Positions 17,124-25,503 of a stretch of DNA of 64,000 bases are shown here, one piece after another. This DNA comes from Thauera aromatica_A (GTDB lineage: Bacteria; Pseudomonadota; Gammaproteobacteria; Burkholderiales; Rhodocyclaceae). Numbering within the stretch: position 1 is the stretch's first letter; each line of letters begins with the position of its first letter. The DNA is taken from the NCBI RefSeq assembly GCF_023093595.1, contig NZ_JALLIK010000093.1, positions 1-64,000 on the forward strand. The letters run 5' to 3'. A program made the translations under genes and the position numbers. Under the pieces are notes generated by a model that was not told the DNA's origin, made no database searches, and worked only from the letters and a program-made list of their open reading frames with translations.

Positions 17124-17900
17124 ATGACAATGAGCGAACAACTGGTCAGGACCTCGACCGAAGACCACATCTATACCGTCACCCTGGCGCGGCCGGAAAA
17201 GCGCAACGCGATCAGCGACCGCCTCCTCGAAGCGCTCGAGCAGGCCCTGATCGCGACCCCGGCCGGCACGCGGGTGATCATCCTCGCCGGCGACGGCGAG
17301 CACTTCTGTGCCGGGCTCGACCTCTCCGAGCACCAGCACCGCGAGCCTTTCGGCGTGATGCTGCACTCGCGCGGCTGGCACCGCATCTTCGACCGCCTCC
17401 AGAACGGCGGCATTCCGGTGGTGAGCGCGCTGCAGGGGGCGGTGATCGGCGGCGGGCTGGAGCTGGCGATGTCCACCCACGTGCGGGTGGCCGAGCCGGA
17501 CACGATCTACCAGCTGCCTGAAGGCCGCCACGGCATCTTCGTCGGCGGCGGCGGCTCGGTGCGGGTGGCGCGCATCATCGGCGCCGGGCGGATGTGCGAA
17601 ATGATGCTCACCGGGCGCATCCTCGACGCCGAAGACGGCCAGCGCCTGGGCCTGTCGCACTATCTGGTCGGTGCCGGTGAGAGCCTGGCGAAGGCGCAGC
17701 AGCTGGCCCGGCGCATCGCCGAGAACGCGCCGATGGCGAACTGGGCGATGGTGTCGGCGATCTCGCGCATCGACAACATGGCGAGCGAGGACGGCCTGTT
17801 CGTCGAGTCGCTGACCGCCGCCCTGACCCAGACCAGCCCCGAAGTCGCCGAGCGCATCGGCCATTTCCTCAACCGCAAAGGCAAGGGACCGCAGCAATGA
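17124..17900 (+). CDS. Enoyl-CoA hydratase/isomerase family protein
   Basis: A 258-residue crotonase-fold enzyme. The oxyanion-hole segments are GDGEHFCAGLDLSEH near residue 55 and LQGAVIGGGLELAMSTHVRV near residue 98; the putative catalytic glutamate lies in YQLPEGRHGIF. It likely hydrates an aryl-acrylyl-CoA to the beta-hydroxyacyl-CoA. No strong ribosome site is visible before ATG 17124; ATG 17130 is an alternative. It is 17 bases after the ligase and overlaps the thiolase start by four bases (ATGA), indicating translational coupling. A retro-aldol feruloyl-CoA hydratase/lyase role is less likely because thiolase and dehydrogenase genes follow. Confidence 0.85.
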   Translation: MTMSEQLVRTSTEDHIYTVTLARPEKRNAISDRLLEALEQALIATPAGTRVIILAGDGEHFCAGLDLSEHQHREPFGVMLHSRGWHRIFDRLQNGGIPVVSALQGAVIGGGLELAMSTHVRVAEPDTIYQLPEGRHGIFVGGGGSVRVARIIGAGRMCEMMLTGRILDAEDGQRLGLSHYLVGAGESLAKAQQLARRIAENAPMANWAMVSAISRIDNMASEDGLFVESLTAALTQTSPEVAERIGHFLNRKGKGPQQ

Positions 17901-19156
17901 GCAACCCGTACTCCGCATCCGAAGCGTCGGCGCTGAGCAGCGCCTACGACGACATCTGGCTGGTCGCCGGCCAGCGCACCCCGTTCGCCGACTACAACGG
18001 CGTGCTGCGCGACGTCTCGCCCACCGACCTGGGCATCTTCGCCGCGCGCGCGCTGTTCGAGAAGAGCGGCATCCCCGCCACCGAAGTCGGCGCCATCGTC
18101 GCCGGCAACATGGCGCAGGCGAGCTTCGACGCCTATTTCCTGCCGCGCCACGTCGGCCTCTATTCCGGCGTCGATCCGAACGTGCCGGCGGTGCTGGTGC
18201 AGCGCCTGTGCGGCACCGGCTTCGAGACCATCCTCAGCGCCGCCGACCAGATCACCCTGGGCAAGGCGCAGGTGGTGCTATGCGTGGGCGCCGAGTCGAT
18301 GTCGCGCAATCCGGTGGCGGCCTACACCCATCGCGCCGGCTTTCGCATGGGGCAGGTCGATTTCCGCGACTTCCTGTGGGAAGCGACCAAGGACACCGCG
18401 CCCGCGGCAAGCATGGGCGACACCGCCGAGAACCTCGCCCGGCGCTACGGCATCGGCCGCGAGGAGGTCGACCGCTTCGCCGAGCAGAGCTTCGCGCGCG
18501 CGCTCGCCGGCTGGGAAAGCGGCTACTTCGACGGCGAGGTGTGCCCGGTGACCAACGCCACGTGGACGCTGGACGGCTACCAGCCGCGCAGCCTCAAGCT
18601 CGCCGATTGCGCCGTGTGCTGCGAACGCGACGGCCATGTGCGTCCGACCCCCTTCGAGACCCTGCAAAAGCTCAAGCCCGCCTTCGGTGGCGTGCAGACC
18701 GGCGGCAACAGCTCGGCGATCGTCGATGGCGCGGCGGCGGTGATCGTCGCCCGCGGCGACTGGGTGCGCGCCCACGGCCTGACCCCGCTGGCGCGCATCG
18801 TCGCCGGGGCGGTGGTGGCGGTGCCGCCGGAGATCATGGGCATCGGCCCGGCCCCGGCGATCCGCGCCGCGGCGCGCACCGCCGGGCTCGGGGTGGGCGA
18901 CTTCGGCCGCATCGAGATCAACGAGGCCTTCGGTGCGCAGTACCTCGCCTGCGAGCGCGAGCTCGGGCTCGACCGCGACAAGGTCAACGTCCATGGCGGC
19001 GCGATCGCGATCGGCCATCCGCTGGGCACTTCGGGCGTGCGCCTGACCACCACGGTGGCGCGCGAGCTGAAGGAAGCCGGCCTGCAGCACGGCGTGTCGT
19101 CGGCGTGCTGCGGCGGCGGCCAGGGGGTGGCGATCGTGCTCGAGAACGCAGGCTGA
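17897..19156 (+). CDS. Thiolase (acetyl-CoA acyltransferase)
   Basis: A 419-residue thiolase. The acylated cysteine is Cys105 in QRLCGTGFETI, the active-site histidine is in HGGAIAIGHPLGTSG, and the second cysteine is in SSACCGGGQGVAIVLE at the C terminus. It would cleave an aryl-3-oxopropanoyl-CoA to an aroyl-CoA (for example benzoyl-CoA or 4-hydroxybenzoyl-CoA) and acetyl-CoA, feeding the box region. An N-terminal extension of about 20 residues before the first strand is slightly longer than usual. Co-transcribed with its neighbours. Confidence 0.88.
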   Translation: MSNPYSASEASALSSAYDDIWLVAGQRTPFADYNGVLRDVSPTDLGIFAARALFEKSGIPATEVGAIVAGNMAQASFDAYFLPRHVGLYSGVDPNVPAVLVQRLCGTGFETILSAADQITLGKAQVVLCVGAESMSRNPVAAYTHRAGFRMGQVDFRDFLWEATKDTAPAASMGDTAENLARRYGIGREEVDRFAEQSFARALAGWESGYFDGEVCPVTNATWTLDGYQPRSLKLADCAVCCERDGHVRPTPFETLQKLKPAFGGVQTGGNSSAIVDGAAAVIVARGDWVRAHGLTPLARIVAGAVVAVPPEIMGIGPAPAIRAAARTAGLGVGDFGRIEINEAFGAQYLACERELGLDRDKVNVHGGAIAIGHPLGTSGVRLTTTVARELKEAGLQHGVSSACCGGGQGVAIVLENAG

Positions 19157-19177
19157 CACAGGACCGGAGAACGCATC

Positions 19178-19945
19178 ATGAAACTCGCAGGCAATACCTT
19201 CATCGTCACCGGCGGCGCGTCCGGCCTCGGTGAGGCGACCGTGCGCGCCCTCCACGGCGGCGGCGCGCAGGTGCTGATCGCCGACCTCAACGTCGAGGCC
19301 GGGGAAGGCCTCGCCGCCGCCCTCGGCGCACGCGCCGCGTTCGCTCGCACCAACGTCGCCGACGAGGGCGACGCGCAGGCTGCGGTTGAACTGGCGCAGG
19401 CGCGCTTCGGCGGCGTGCACGGGCTGGTCAATTGCGCCGGCATCGGCAACGCCGGCAAGGTGCTGGGCAAGAACGGCCCGCTGGCGCTGGCCGAGTTCAC
19501 GCGCTCGATCCAGGTGAACCTGATCGGCACCTTCAACATGATCCGCCTTGCCGCGGCGGCGATGGCGCAGGGGGCGGAGCAGGCCGACGGCGAGCGCGGG
19601 GTGATCATCAACACCGCCTCGATCGCCGCCTTCGAAGGCCAGATCGGCCAGGCCGCCTACGCCGCCTCGAAGGGCGGCATCGTGTCGATGACCCTACCGA
19701 TCGCGCGCGAGCTGGCGAAAAGCGGGATCCGCGTCGTCACCATCGCCCCCGGCCTGTTCCTGACCCCGATGATGCATACCCTGCCGCCCGAGATCCAGGC
19801 TTCGCTGGCGGCCTCGGTGCCCTTCCCGCCGCGCCTCGGCCAGCCTGCCGAGTACGCCCGGCTGGTGTGCAGCATCGTCGACAACGTCATGATCAACGGC
19901 GAGACCATCCGTCTCGACGGCGCGATCCGGCTGGCGCCGCGCTGA
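19178..19945 (+). CDS. Short-chain 3-hydroxyacyl-CoA dehydrogenase
   Basis: A 255-residue SDR enzyme of the type II 3-hydroxyacyl-CoA dehydrogenase kind. NAD-binding TGGASGLGEA at residues 11-20, ADLN after the second strand (NAD preference), the NCAG motif, and the catalytic pair in AAYAASKGG. It would oxidise the beta-hydroxyacyl-CoA made by the preceding hydratase. A GGAGAACG ribosome site precedes ATG 19178. Gaps of 21 and 29 bases to its neighbours support one operon. Confidence 0.87.
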   Translation: MKLAGNTFIVTGGASGLGEATVRALHGGGAQVLIADLNVEAGEGLAAALGARAAFARTNVADEGDAQAAVELAQARFGGVHGLVNCAGIGNAGKVLGKNGPLALAEFTRSIQVNLIGTFNMIRLAAAAMAQGAEQADGERGVIINTASIAAFEGQIGQAAYAASKGGIVSMTLPIARELAKSGIRVVTIAPGLFLTPMMHTLPPEIQASLAASVPFPPRLGQPAEYARLVCSIVDNVMINGETIRLDGAIRLAPR

Positions 19946-19974
19946 ACCGCCGGGCAACGAGGAGAGCGCCGAAC

Positions 19975-21783
19975 ATGGTCGATTACAACGCGCCGCTGCG
20001 CGACATGCAGTTCATCCTGGACGAGCTCGCCGGGCTCGACGAGATCGCCGCCCTGCCCGGTTGCGAGGAGGCTTCGCCCGAGCTGGTGGCGGCGGTGCTC
20101 GAAGAGGCCGGCCGCTTCGCCGCCGGCGTGCTGGCGCCGATCAACTATCCGGGCGACGTCGAGGGCTGCCGCCTGGACGGCGACGGGCGGGTGCACGTGC
20201 CCGCAGGTTGGCAGCAGGCTTACGCGCGCTTCGCCGAGGCGGGCTGGATCGGGCTGTCGCTGCCGCAGGAATGGGGCGGCCAGGGCCTGCCGCGGATCCT
20301 GTCCACCGCGGTGTGGGAGATGTGGTTCTCCACCAACATGGCGTTTACCATGCTGCCCCAGCTCAACGTCAGCCAGGCCGAGGCGCTGCTGATCGCCGCC
20401 ACCGAGGCGCAGAAGGAGACCTGGCTGCGCAAGGTGGTGAGCGGCGAGTGGGGGAGCACGATGAACCTCACCGAGCCGCAGGCCGGCTCCGATCTCGCCG
20501 CCACCCGCTGCCGCGCCGAGCCGCAGGCCGACGGCAGCTACCGCCTGTTCGGGCAGAAGATCTTCATTTCCTACGGCGAGCACGAACTCACCGCCAACAT
20601 CGTGCATCTGGTGCTCGCGCGCCTGCCCGATGCGCCCGCGGGGGTGAAGGGGCTGTCGCTGTTCATCGTCCCCAAGTACCTGCTCGACGCCGACGGCGAG
20701 CCGGCGGCGAAGAACGACGTGCGCTGCATCTCGATCGAGCACAAGCTCGGCATCCACGGCAGCCCGACGTGCACGATGAGCTACGGCGATGGTGGTGGTG
20801 CGGTGGGCTACCTGCTCGGCGCCCCCAACCGTGGCCTGGAGACGATGTTCATCATGATGAACGAGGCCCGCTTCGGCGTCGGCGTCCAGGGCGTGGGGCT
20901 GGGCGAGCGCGCCTACCAGTTCGCCCTCGCCCATGCGCGCGAGCGCGTGCAGGGGCGCGATGCGCTCAGCGGCGCGAGCGGGCGGCCGATCCTGTGCCAC
21001 CCCGACGTCAAGCGCATGCTGCTGTCGATGCGGGCGCGGCTGATGGCGATGCGCGCGCTGCTGTACACCGCCGCGGGCTGGTTCGACCGCGCCCGCCACC
21101 ACCCCGACCCCGAGGTCGCCGGCCGCTGCCGGCGCTACGTCGACCTGCTGATGCCGGTGGCCAAGGGTTGGTGCACCGAAGTCGGCAACGAGATCTGCGA
21201 CGACGCCATCCAGGTCTTCGGCGGCATGGGCTTCGTCGAGGAGACCGGCATCGCCCAGTTCTTCCGCGACGCCCGCATCATCACCATCTACGAGGGCACC
21301 ACCGGCATCCAGGGCAACGACCTCGTCGGGCGCAAGATCCTGCGCGAGAACGGCGAGACCCTGCGTGAGCTGCTCGCCGAGCTGCGCGCGACCCTGGACG
21401 TGCTGCGCGCGGACGGCAGCCTGGGCGAGATCGCCGACGGCTTCGCCGACAACATCGACGCCCTCGAGGGGGCGGCGGACTGGATCCTCGCCAACGGCCG
21501 CGACCAGCCCGCCGACGTGCTCGCCGGTGCGGTGCCTTTCCTGATGCTGCTCGGCACGGTGTGCGGCGGCTGGCAGCTGGCGCGGGCCGCGCTCGCAGCA
21601 CGGGGGCGGCTGGCGGGGGCCGGCGGCGGGCAGGGCGAGACACACGATCCGGTCTATCTGCGCAGCCTCATCGAGCTCACCCGTTTCTACTTCGCTACGA
21701 TCGGCCCGCAGGCCGCCGCCCACGCTGTCACCGTGCGCGACGCGGGTGGCGCGCTGGCGCGCTTTCCGGAAAACGCGTTCTGA
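19975..21783 (+). CDS. Acyl-CoA dehydrogenase, long form with C-terminal domain
   Basis: A 602-residue FAD enzyme of the longer acyl-CoA dehydrogenase subgroup, with an N-terminal extension (DYNAPLRDMQFILDELAGLD) and a C-terminal extra domain around the usual fold. Conserved stretches include MNLTEPQAGSDLAATRCR, the FAD-binding IQVFGGMGFVEETGIAQFFR and the segment near the catalytic base, RIITIYEGTTGIQGNDLVGR. It should desaturate an arylpropanoyl-CoA (hydrocinnamoyl type), giving the operon access to saturated as well as unsaturated side chains. GAGGAGAG precedes ATG 19975. Last gene before a terminator. Confidence 0.87.
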   Translation: MVDYNAPLRDMQFILDELAGLDEIAALPGCEEASPELVAAVLEEAGRFAAGVLAPINYPGDVEGCRLDGDGRVHVPAGWQQAYARFAEAGWIGLSLPQEWGGQGLPRILSTAVWEMWFSTNMAFTMLPQLNVSQAEALLIAATEAQKETWLRKVVSGEWGSTMNLTEPQAGSDLAATRCRAEPQADGSYRLFGQKIFISYGEHELTANIVHLVLARLPDAPAGVKGLSLFIVPKYLLDADGEPAAKNDVRCISIEHKLGIHGSPTCTMSYGDGGGAVGYLLGAPNRGLETMFIMMNEARFGVGVQGVGLGERAYQFALAHARERVQGRDALSGASGRPILCHPDVKRMLLSMRARLMAMRALLYTAAGWFDRARHHPDPEVAGRCRRYVDLLMPVAKGWCTEVGNEICDDAIQVFGGMGFVEETGIAQFFRDARIITIYEGTTGIQGNDLVGRKILRENGETLRELLAELRATLDVLRADGSLGEIADGFADNIDALEGAADWILANGRDQPADVLAGAVPFLMLLGTVCGGWQLARAALAARGRLAGAGGGQGETHDPVYLRSLIELTRFYFATIGPQAAAHAVTVRDAGGALARFPENAF

Positions 21784-21797
21784 TCCGCGGGCGGAGA

Positions 21798-21830
21798 CGC
21801 CTCCGGACCGTCCGGTCCGGGGGCGCTTTT
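21798..21830 (+). terminator. Intrinsic terminator of the beta-oxidation operon
   Basis: Stem CGCCTCCGGACC (21798-21809) with GGTCCGGGGGCG (21814-21825), one G-T type mismatch, loop GTCC, followed by CTTTT. It lies 15 bases after the acyl-CoA dehydrogenase stop and separates the catabolic operon from the osmoprotectant operon. Confidence 0.82.
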
Positions 21831-21847
21831 ATGCTTAAAAAGTTTGC

Positions 21848-21862
21848 ACAAAACTAATTTGT
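21848..21862. promoter_or_regulatory. Operator-like palindrome upstream of asnO
   Basis: ACAAAACTAATTTGT has arms ACAAA/TTTGT around ACTAA. Its reverse complement matches the operator at 13865-13878 in 12 of 14 positions apart from one extra T. It lies 36 bases before the asnO start, in the only AT-rich part of this gap, where the promoter must be. It suggests that the same or a related repressor acts here; chance similarity cannot be excluded. Confidence 0.4.
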
Positions 21863-21897
21863 TAGAATGGAGGTCTCGAGAACGGACAGGAAGTTCA

Positions 21898-23670
21898 ATG
21901 TGTGGCATTGCAGGTGAGTTGAGATTCGACGGGCAAGCCCCCGATCTGGCCGCGCTGGCGCGGATGAATGCGCAGCAGATCCGACGCGGACCGGATGGGG
22001 GCGGGGTGTATGCCCAGGGCAGCCAGGCCTGGGGGCATCGCCGGCTGAAGATCATGGATCTGTCCGAGTCGGCGCAGCAGCCGATGTTCGATCCCGCGCT
22101 CGGTCTGGGCATCGTCTTCAACGGCGCGATCTACAACCATCCCGAACTGCGCCGCGAGCTCGAGGGCAAGGGCTATTCGTTCTACTCGCACGGCGACACC
22201 GAGGTGCTGCTGAAGGCCTACCACGCCTGGGGCGAGGACTTCGTCGGCCGCGTAAACGGCATGTTCGCCTTCGCCCTCTGGGAGCGCGACAGCGGCCGGG
22301 TCCTCCTCGGTCGCGACCGCCTCGGCATCAAGCCGCTGTATTACGCGCCGATCGACGGCGGGCTGCGCTTCGCCTCGGCGCTGCCGGCGCTGCTCGCCGC
22401 GGGGGGCGTGGACACCGCGATCGACCCGGCGGCGCTCAACTACTACCTGTCCTTCCACGCCGTGGTGCCGGCGCCGCACACGCTGCTGGCCGGGGTGCGC
22501 AAGCTCGCCCCCGGCACGCTGATGCGCATCGAGGCCGACGGCCGGCGCAGCGAGCGCCGTTTCTGGTCGCTCGAATACGCCCGCGATGCGGCGGATGAGG
22601 CGCGTAGCTTCGAGGAGTGGTCCGAGGTCCTGCTCGACGCCCTGCGCGCCGCGGTCAGGCGCCGCCTGGTGGCGGACGTGCCGGTCGGCGCACTGCTTTC
22701 CGGCGGCGTCGATTCGAGCCTGATCGTCGGCCTGATGGCCGAGGCCGGGGTGCGCGAGCTGCGCACCTACAACGTCGGTTTCGAGGACGTCGGCGGCGAG
22801 AAAGGCAACGAGTTCGAGTACGCCGACATCGTCGCGGGCGAATTCGGTACCGTGCACGAGCGCATCTTCGTCCCCGAGCGCGAGCTGCTGACCCGTCTGC
22901 CCGAGGCGGTGGCGGCGATGAACGAGCCGATGGTGAGCCACGACTGCATCGGCTTCTACCTGCTCGCCGAGGCGGTGAGCCGCCACAGCAAGGTGGTGCA
23001 GAGCGGGCAGGGCGCGGACGAGGTCTTCGGCGGCTACCACTGGTATCCGAAGCTCGCCGCCAGCGCCGATCCGGTGGCCGATTACCTCGCCGCTTTCCGC
23101 GACCGCGATTACGACGAGTACCTCGCCACGGTGAATCCGCCGTGGCACGGCGTCGATGCGAGCGCCGCCTTCGTCGCCGCCAGCTTCGGTGCGCCGGGCG
23201 CCGATGATCCGGTGGAGAAGGCGCTGCGCCTGGACACCACGGTGATGCTCGTCGACGACCCGGTGAAGCGCGTCGACAACATGACGATGGCTTTCGGTCT
23301 GGAAGCGCGCGTGCCTTTCCTCGACCACGAGCTAGTCGAGCTCGCCGCGCGCATCCCGGCGCGCCACAAGCTCGCCCACGGCGGCAAGGGGGTGCTCAAG
23401 GAGGCGGCGCGCAAGCGGATCCCGGCGGCGGTGATCGACCGCCCGAAAGGCTACTTCCCGGTGCCGGCGCTGAAGTACCTGCAGGGGCCGGTGCTCGAGC
23501 GCGTGCGCGATGCGCTGTCGAGCCGCGCCGCGCGCGAGCGCGGGCTGTTCCGCCAGGACTACGTCGACGCCCTGCTCGCCGAGCCGTCCGCCCACATCAC
23601 TCCGCTGCGCGGCTCCAAGCTGTGGCAGCTCGGTCTGCTCGAGTGGTGGCTGCAGACCCACCTTGGCTGA
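21898..23670 (+). CDS. asnO: N-acetylglutaminylglutamine amide-forming amidotransferase
   Basis: A 590-residue asparagine-synthase-like enzyme. Cys2 (MCGIAGELRF) is the glutaminase nucleophile; residues 1 to about 190 form the class II amidotransferase domain (RRGPDGGGV, FNGAIYNH); the synthetase domain has the ATP-binding loop LLSGGVDSSLI and SGQGADEVFGGYHWYPK. Followed by the GNAT/ATP-grasp gene and an M42 hydrolase, it matches the conserved trio described for synthesis of the osmoprotectant N-acetylglutaminylglutamine amide; it amidates the dipeptide C terminus. The start is unambiguous because Cys must follow Met. Preceded by its own AT-rich promoter region. Confidence 0.92.
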   Translation: MCGIAGELRFDGQAPDLAALARMNAQQIRRGPDGGGVYAQGSQAWGHRRLKIMDLSESAQQPMFDPALGLGIVFNGAIYNHPELRRELEGKGYSFYSHGDTEVLLKAYHAWGEDFVGRVNGMFAFALWERDSGRVLLGRDRLGIKPLYYAPIDGGLRFASALPALLAAGGVDTAIDPAALNYYLSFHAVVPAPHTLLAGVRKLAPGTLMRIEADGRRSERRFWSLEYARDAADEARSFEEWSEVLLDALRAAVRRRLVADVPVGALLSGGVDSSLIVGLMAEAGVRELRTYNVGFEDVGGEKGNEFEYADIVAGEFGTVHERIFVPERELLTRLPEAVAAMNEPMVSHDCIGFYLLAEAVSRHSKVVQSGQGADEVFGGYHWYPKLAASADPVADYLAAFRDRDYDEYLATVNPPWHGVDASAAFVAASFGAPGADDPVEKALRLDTTVMLVDDPVKRVDNMTMAFGLEARVPFLDHELVELAARIPARHKLAHGGKGVLKEAARKRIPAAVIDRPKGYFPVPALKYLQGPVLERVRDALSSRAARERGLFRQDYVDALLAEPSAHITPLRGSKLWQLGLLEWWLQTHLG

Positions 23671-23680
23671 GGGGGCGTTC

Positions 23681-25438
23681 ATGATCCGCAAGCACATCGC
23701 GCGCGCCCTGCGCGCCGGGAACCGGCCCTCGCACCTGCCCCTGCTGCTGCCTGCCGGTCAGCCGGAAGCGGCCGGGATGCCCGCCGACGTCGTCGTCGAC
23801 TGCGGCTGGGGGCGGCTGCTGCCGGCGCAGACCTGGCGCGATCCGGCCGCCCTCGCCCACGCCCTGCTTGCGGAACGCCATGGCCAGCGCGACATCGCGT
23901 TCTACGTCGAGAAGCCGCAGGTGGTGGTGGCGAGCGCGCCGCAGCAGCTCTTTCTCGATCCCTCCGACGCCTTCCGCCTCAATCTCAACGCCTATCATCC
24001 GCGCTCGGTCGGGCGGCGCGGCTTCACTCTGCGCCGCCTGCGCACCCGTGCCGATGTCGCCGCGATCAACGTCCTCTACCGCGCGCGCCGGATGGTGCCG
24101 GTTGATGCCCCGGCGGTATGGCGGGCGCGCGCCAGCCGCGCGATCAGTTATGCGCTTGCCGAGGACCGCGCGAGCGGCGAGGTGATCGGGGTGGCGATGG
24201 GGCTGGATCACGTCGAAGCGTTCGCCGACCCGCAGCACGGCGCCAGCCTGTGGGCGCTGGCGGTGGCGCCGCAGGCCGCCCACCCGGGGGTGGGCGAAGC
24301 CCTGGTGCGTTACCTGGCCGAGCATTTTCTCGCCCGCGGGCGGGAATGGATGGACGTGTCGGTGCTGCACGACAACGAGCAGGCGATCGCGCTCTACGAA
24401 AAACTCGGCTTCCAGCGCATTCCGGCGTTCGCGGTGAAGCGGCGCAACGCGATCAACGAGCCGCTGTTCACCAGCGGCGGCGAGGGCCTGCAGGCGCTCA
24501 ATCCTTATGCCCGCCTACTCGTGGATGAAGCGGTGCGGCGCGGCATCCATGCCGAGGCGATCGATGCCGAGAACGGCTACTTCCGCCTCACCCTGGGCGG
24601 GCGCAGCATCGTCTGCCGCGAGTCGCTGTCGGAGCTGACCAGTGCGGTGGCGATGAGCCGCTGCCAGGACAAGCGGGTCACGCTGAAGCTGCTCGCCGCC
24701 GCTGGGCTGGCGGTGCCGCGCCAGGTCGGCGTCGAGGGGGGTGCCGCCGCCGAGGAACGCTGGCCGGCCCTGCTCGCCGCGTGCGGCGCGGTGGTGGTGA
24801 AGCCGGTCGAGGGCGAGCAGGGCAAGGGGATCAGCGTCGACCTGCGCTGCGCCGACGAAGTGCGCGCGGCGATCGCGCGCGCGCGGCGCTTCTGCGACCG
24901 GGTGATTGTCGAGGAATGCTGCCGTGGCGAGGATCTGCGCATCGTCGTCATCGACTACCAGGTCGTCGCCGCCGCGGTGCGCCGCCCCCCGGTGGTGGTG
25001 GGCGACGGGGTGAGCACCGTCCGCGAGCTCATCGAGTGCCAGAGCCGGCGCCGCGCTGCCGCCACCGGCGGTGAAGCGCGCATCCCGCTCGACGACGAAA
25101 CCGTGCGCTGCATCGGCGCCCGCGGCTACCGGCTGGAGACGGTGCTCGACGTCGACGTCCGCGTGCAGGTGCGCAACACCGCCAACCTGCACACCGGCGG
25201 CACCATCCATGACGTCACCGCCGAACTTCACCCGGCGCTGCGCGCGGCGGCCGAGCGCGCCGCGCGCACGCTCGATATCCCGGTCACCGGGCTCGACTTC
25301 CTGGTGCCGGCGGTCGATGGCCCCGACTACGTGATCATCGAAGCCAACGAGCGCCCGGGGCTCGCCAACCACGAGCCCCAGCCGACCGCGGAGCGCTTCA
25401 TCGACCTGCTGTTTCCGCGCACCCGCGCCGCGCCTTGA
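23681..25438 (+). CDS. ngg: N-acetylglutaminylglutamine synthetase (GNAT/ATP-grasp)
   Basis: A 585-residue two-domain enzyme. The N-terminal half holds a GNAT acetyltransferase (RRLRTRADVAAINVLYRARR near residue 113, then LWALAVAPQAAHPGVGEALV and VLHDNEQAIALYEKLGFQRI). The C-terminal half (about residues 290-585) is an ATP-grasp ligase of the cyanophycin/glutathione synthetase type (VVVKPVEGEQGKGISVDL, VIVEECCRGEDLRIVVID, VIIEANERPGL). Together they acetylate glutamine and join it to a second glutamine; AsnO then adds the amide. The gap to asnO is ten bases. The frame is open further upstream but the first plausible start is 23681. Confidence 0.92.
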   Translation: MIRKHIARALRAGNRPSHLPLLLPAGQPEAAGMPADVVVDCGWGRLLPAQTWRDPAALAHALLAERHGQRDIAFYVEKPQVVVASAPQQLFLDPSDAFRLNLNAYHPRSVGRRGFTLRRLRTRADVAAINVLYRARRMVPVDAPAVWRARASRAISYALAEDRASGEVIGVAMGLDHVEAFADPQHGASLWALAVAPQAAHPGVGEALVRYLAEHFLARGREWMDVSVLHDNEQAIALYEKLGFQRIPAFAVKRRNAINEPLFTSGGEGLQALNPYARLLVDEAVRRGIHAEAIDAENGYFRLTLGGRSIVCRESLSELTSAVAMSRCQDKRVTLKLLAAAGLAVPRQVGVEGGAAAEERWPALLAACGAVVVKPVEGEQGKGISVDLRCADEVRAAIARARRFCDRVIVEECCRGEDLRIVVIDYQVVAAAVRRPPVVVGDGVSTVRELIECQSRRRAAATGGEARIPLDDETVRCIGARGYRLETVLDVDVRVQVRNTANLHTGGTIHDVTAELHPALRAAAERAARTLDIPVTGLDFLVPAVDGPDYVIIEANERPGLANHEPQPTAERFIDLLFPRTRAAP

Positions 25439-25503
25439 ACGCCCCGTGGCGGCCGCAGGCGATCCGCTCTGCAGCCGGCATCCCGGAAAGGAGAGACGAC
25501 GAC

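Noticed and set aside
15190..17130. 646-codon open frame on the minus strand opposite the feruloyl-CoA-synthase-like gene
   Set aside because: Composition is rich in Arg, His, Ala and Gly with no domain, as is typical of the antisense frame of a GC-rich gene; the plus-strand gene has clear motifs.
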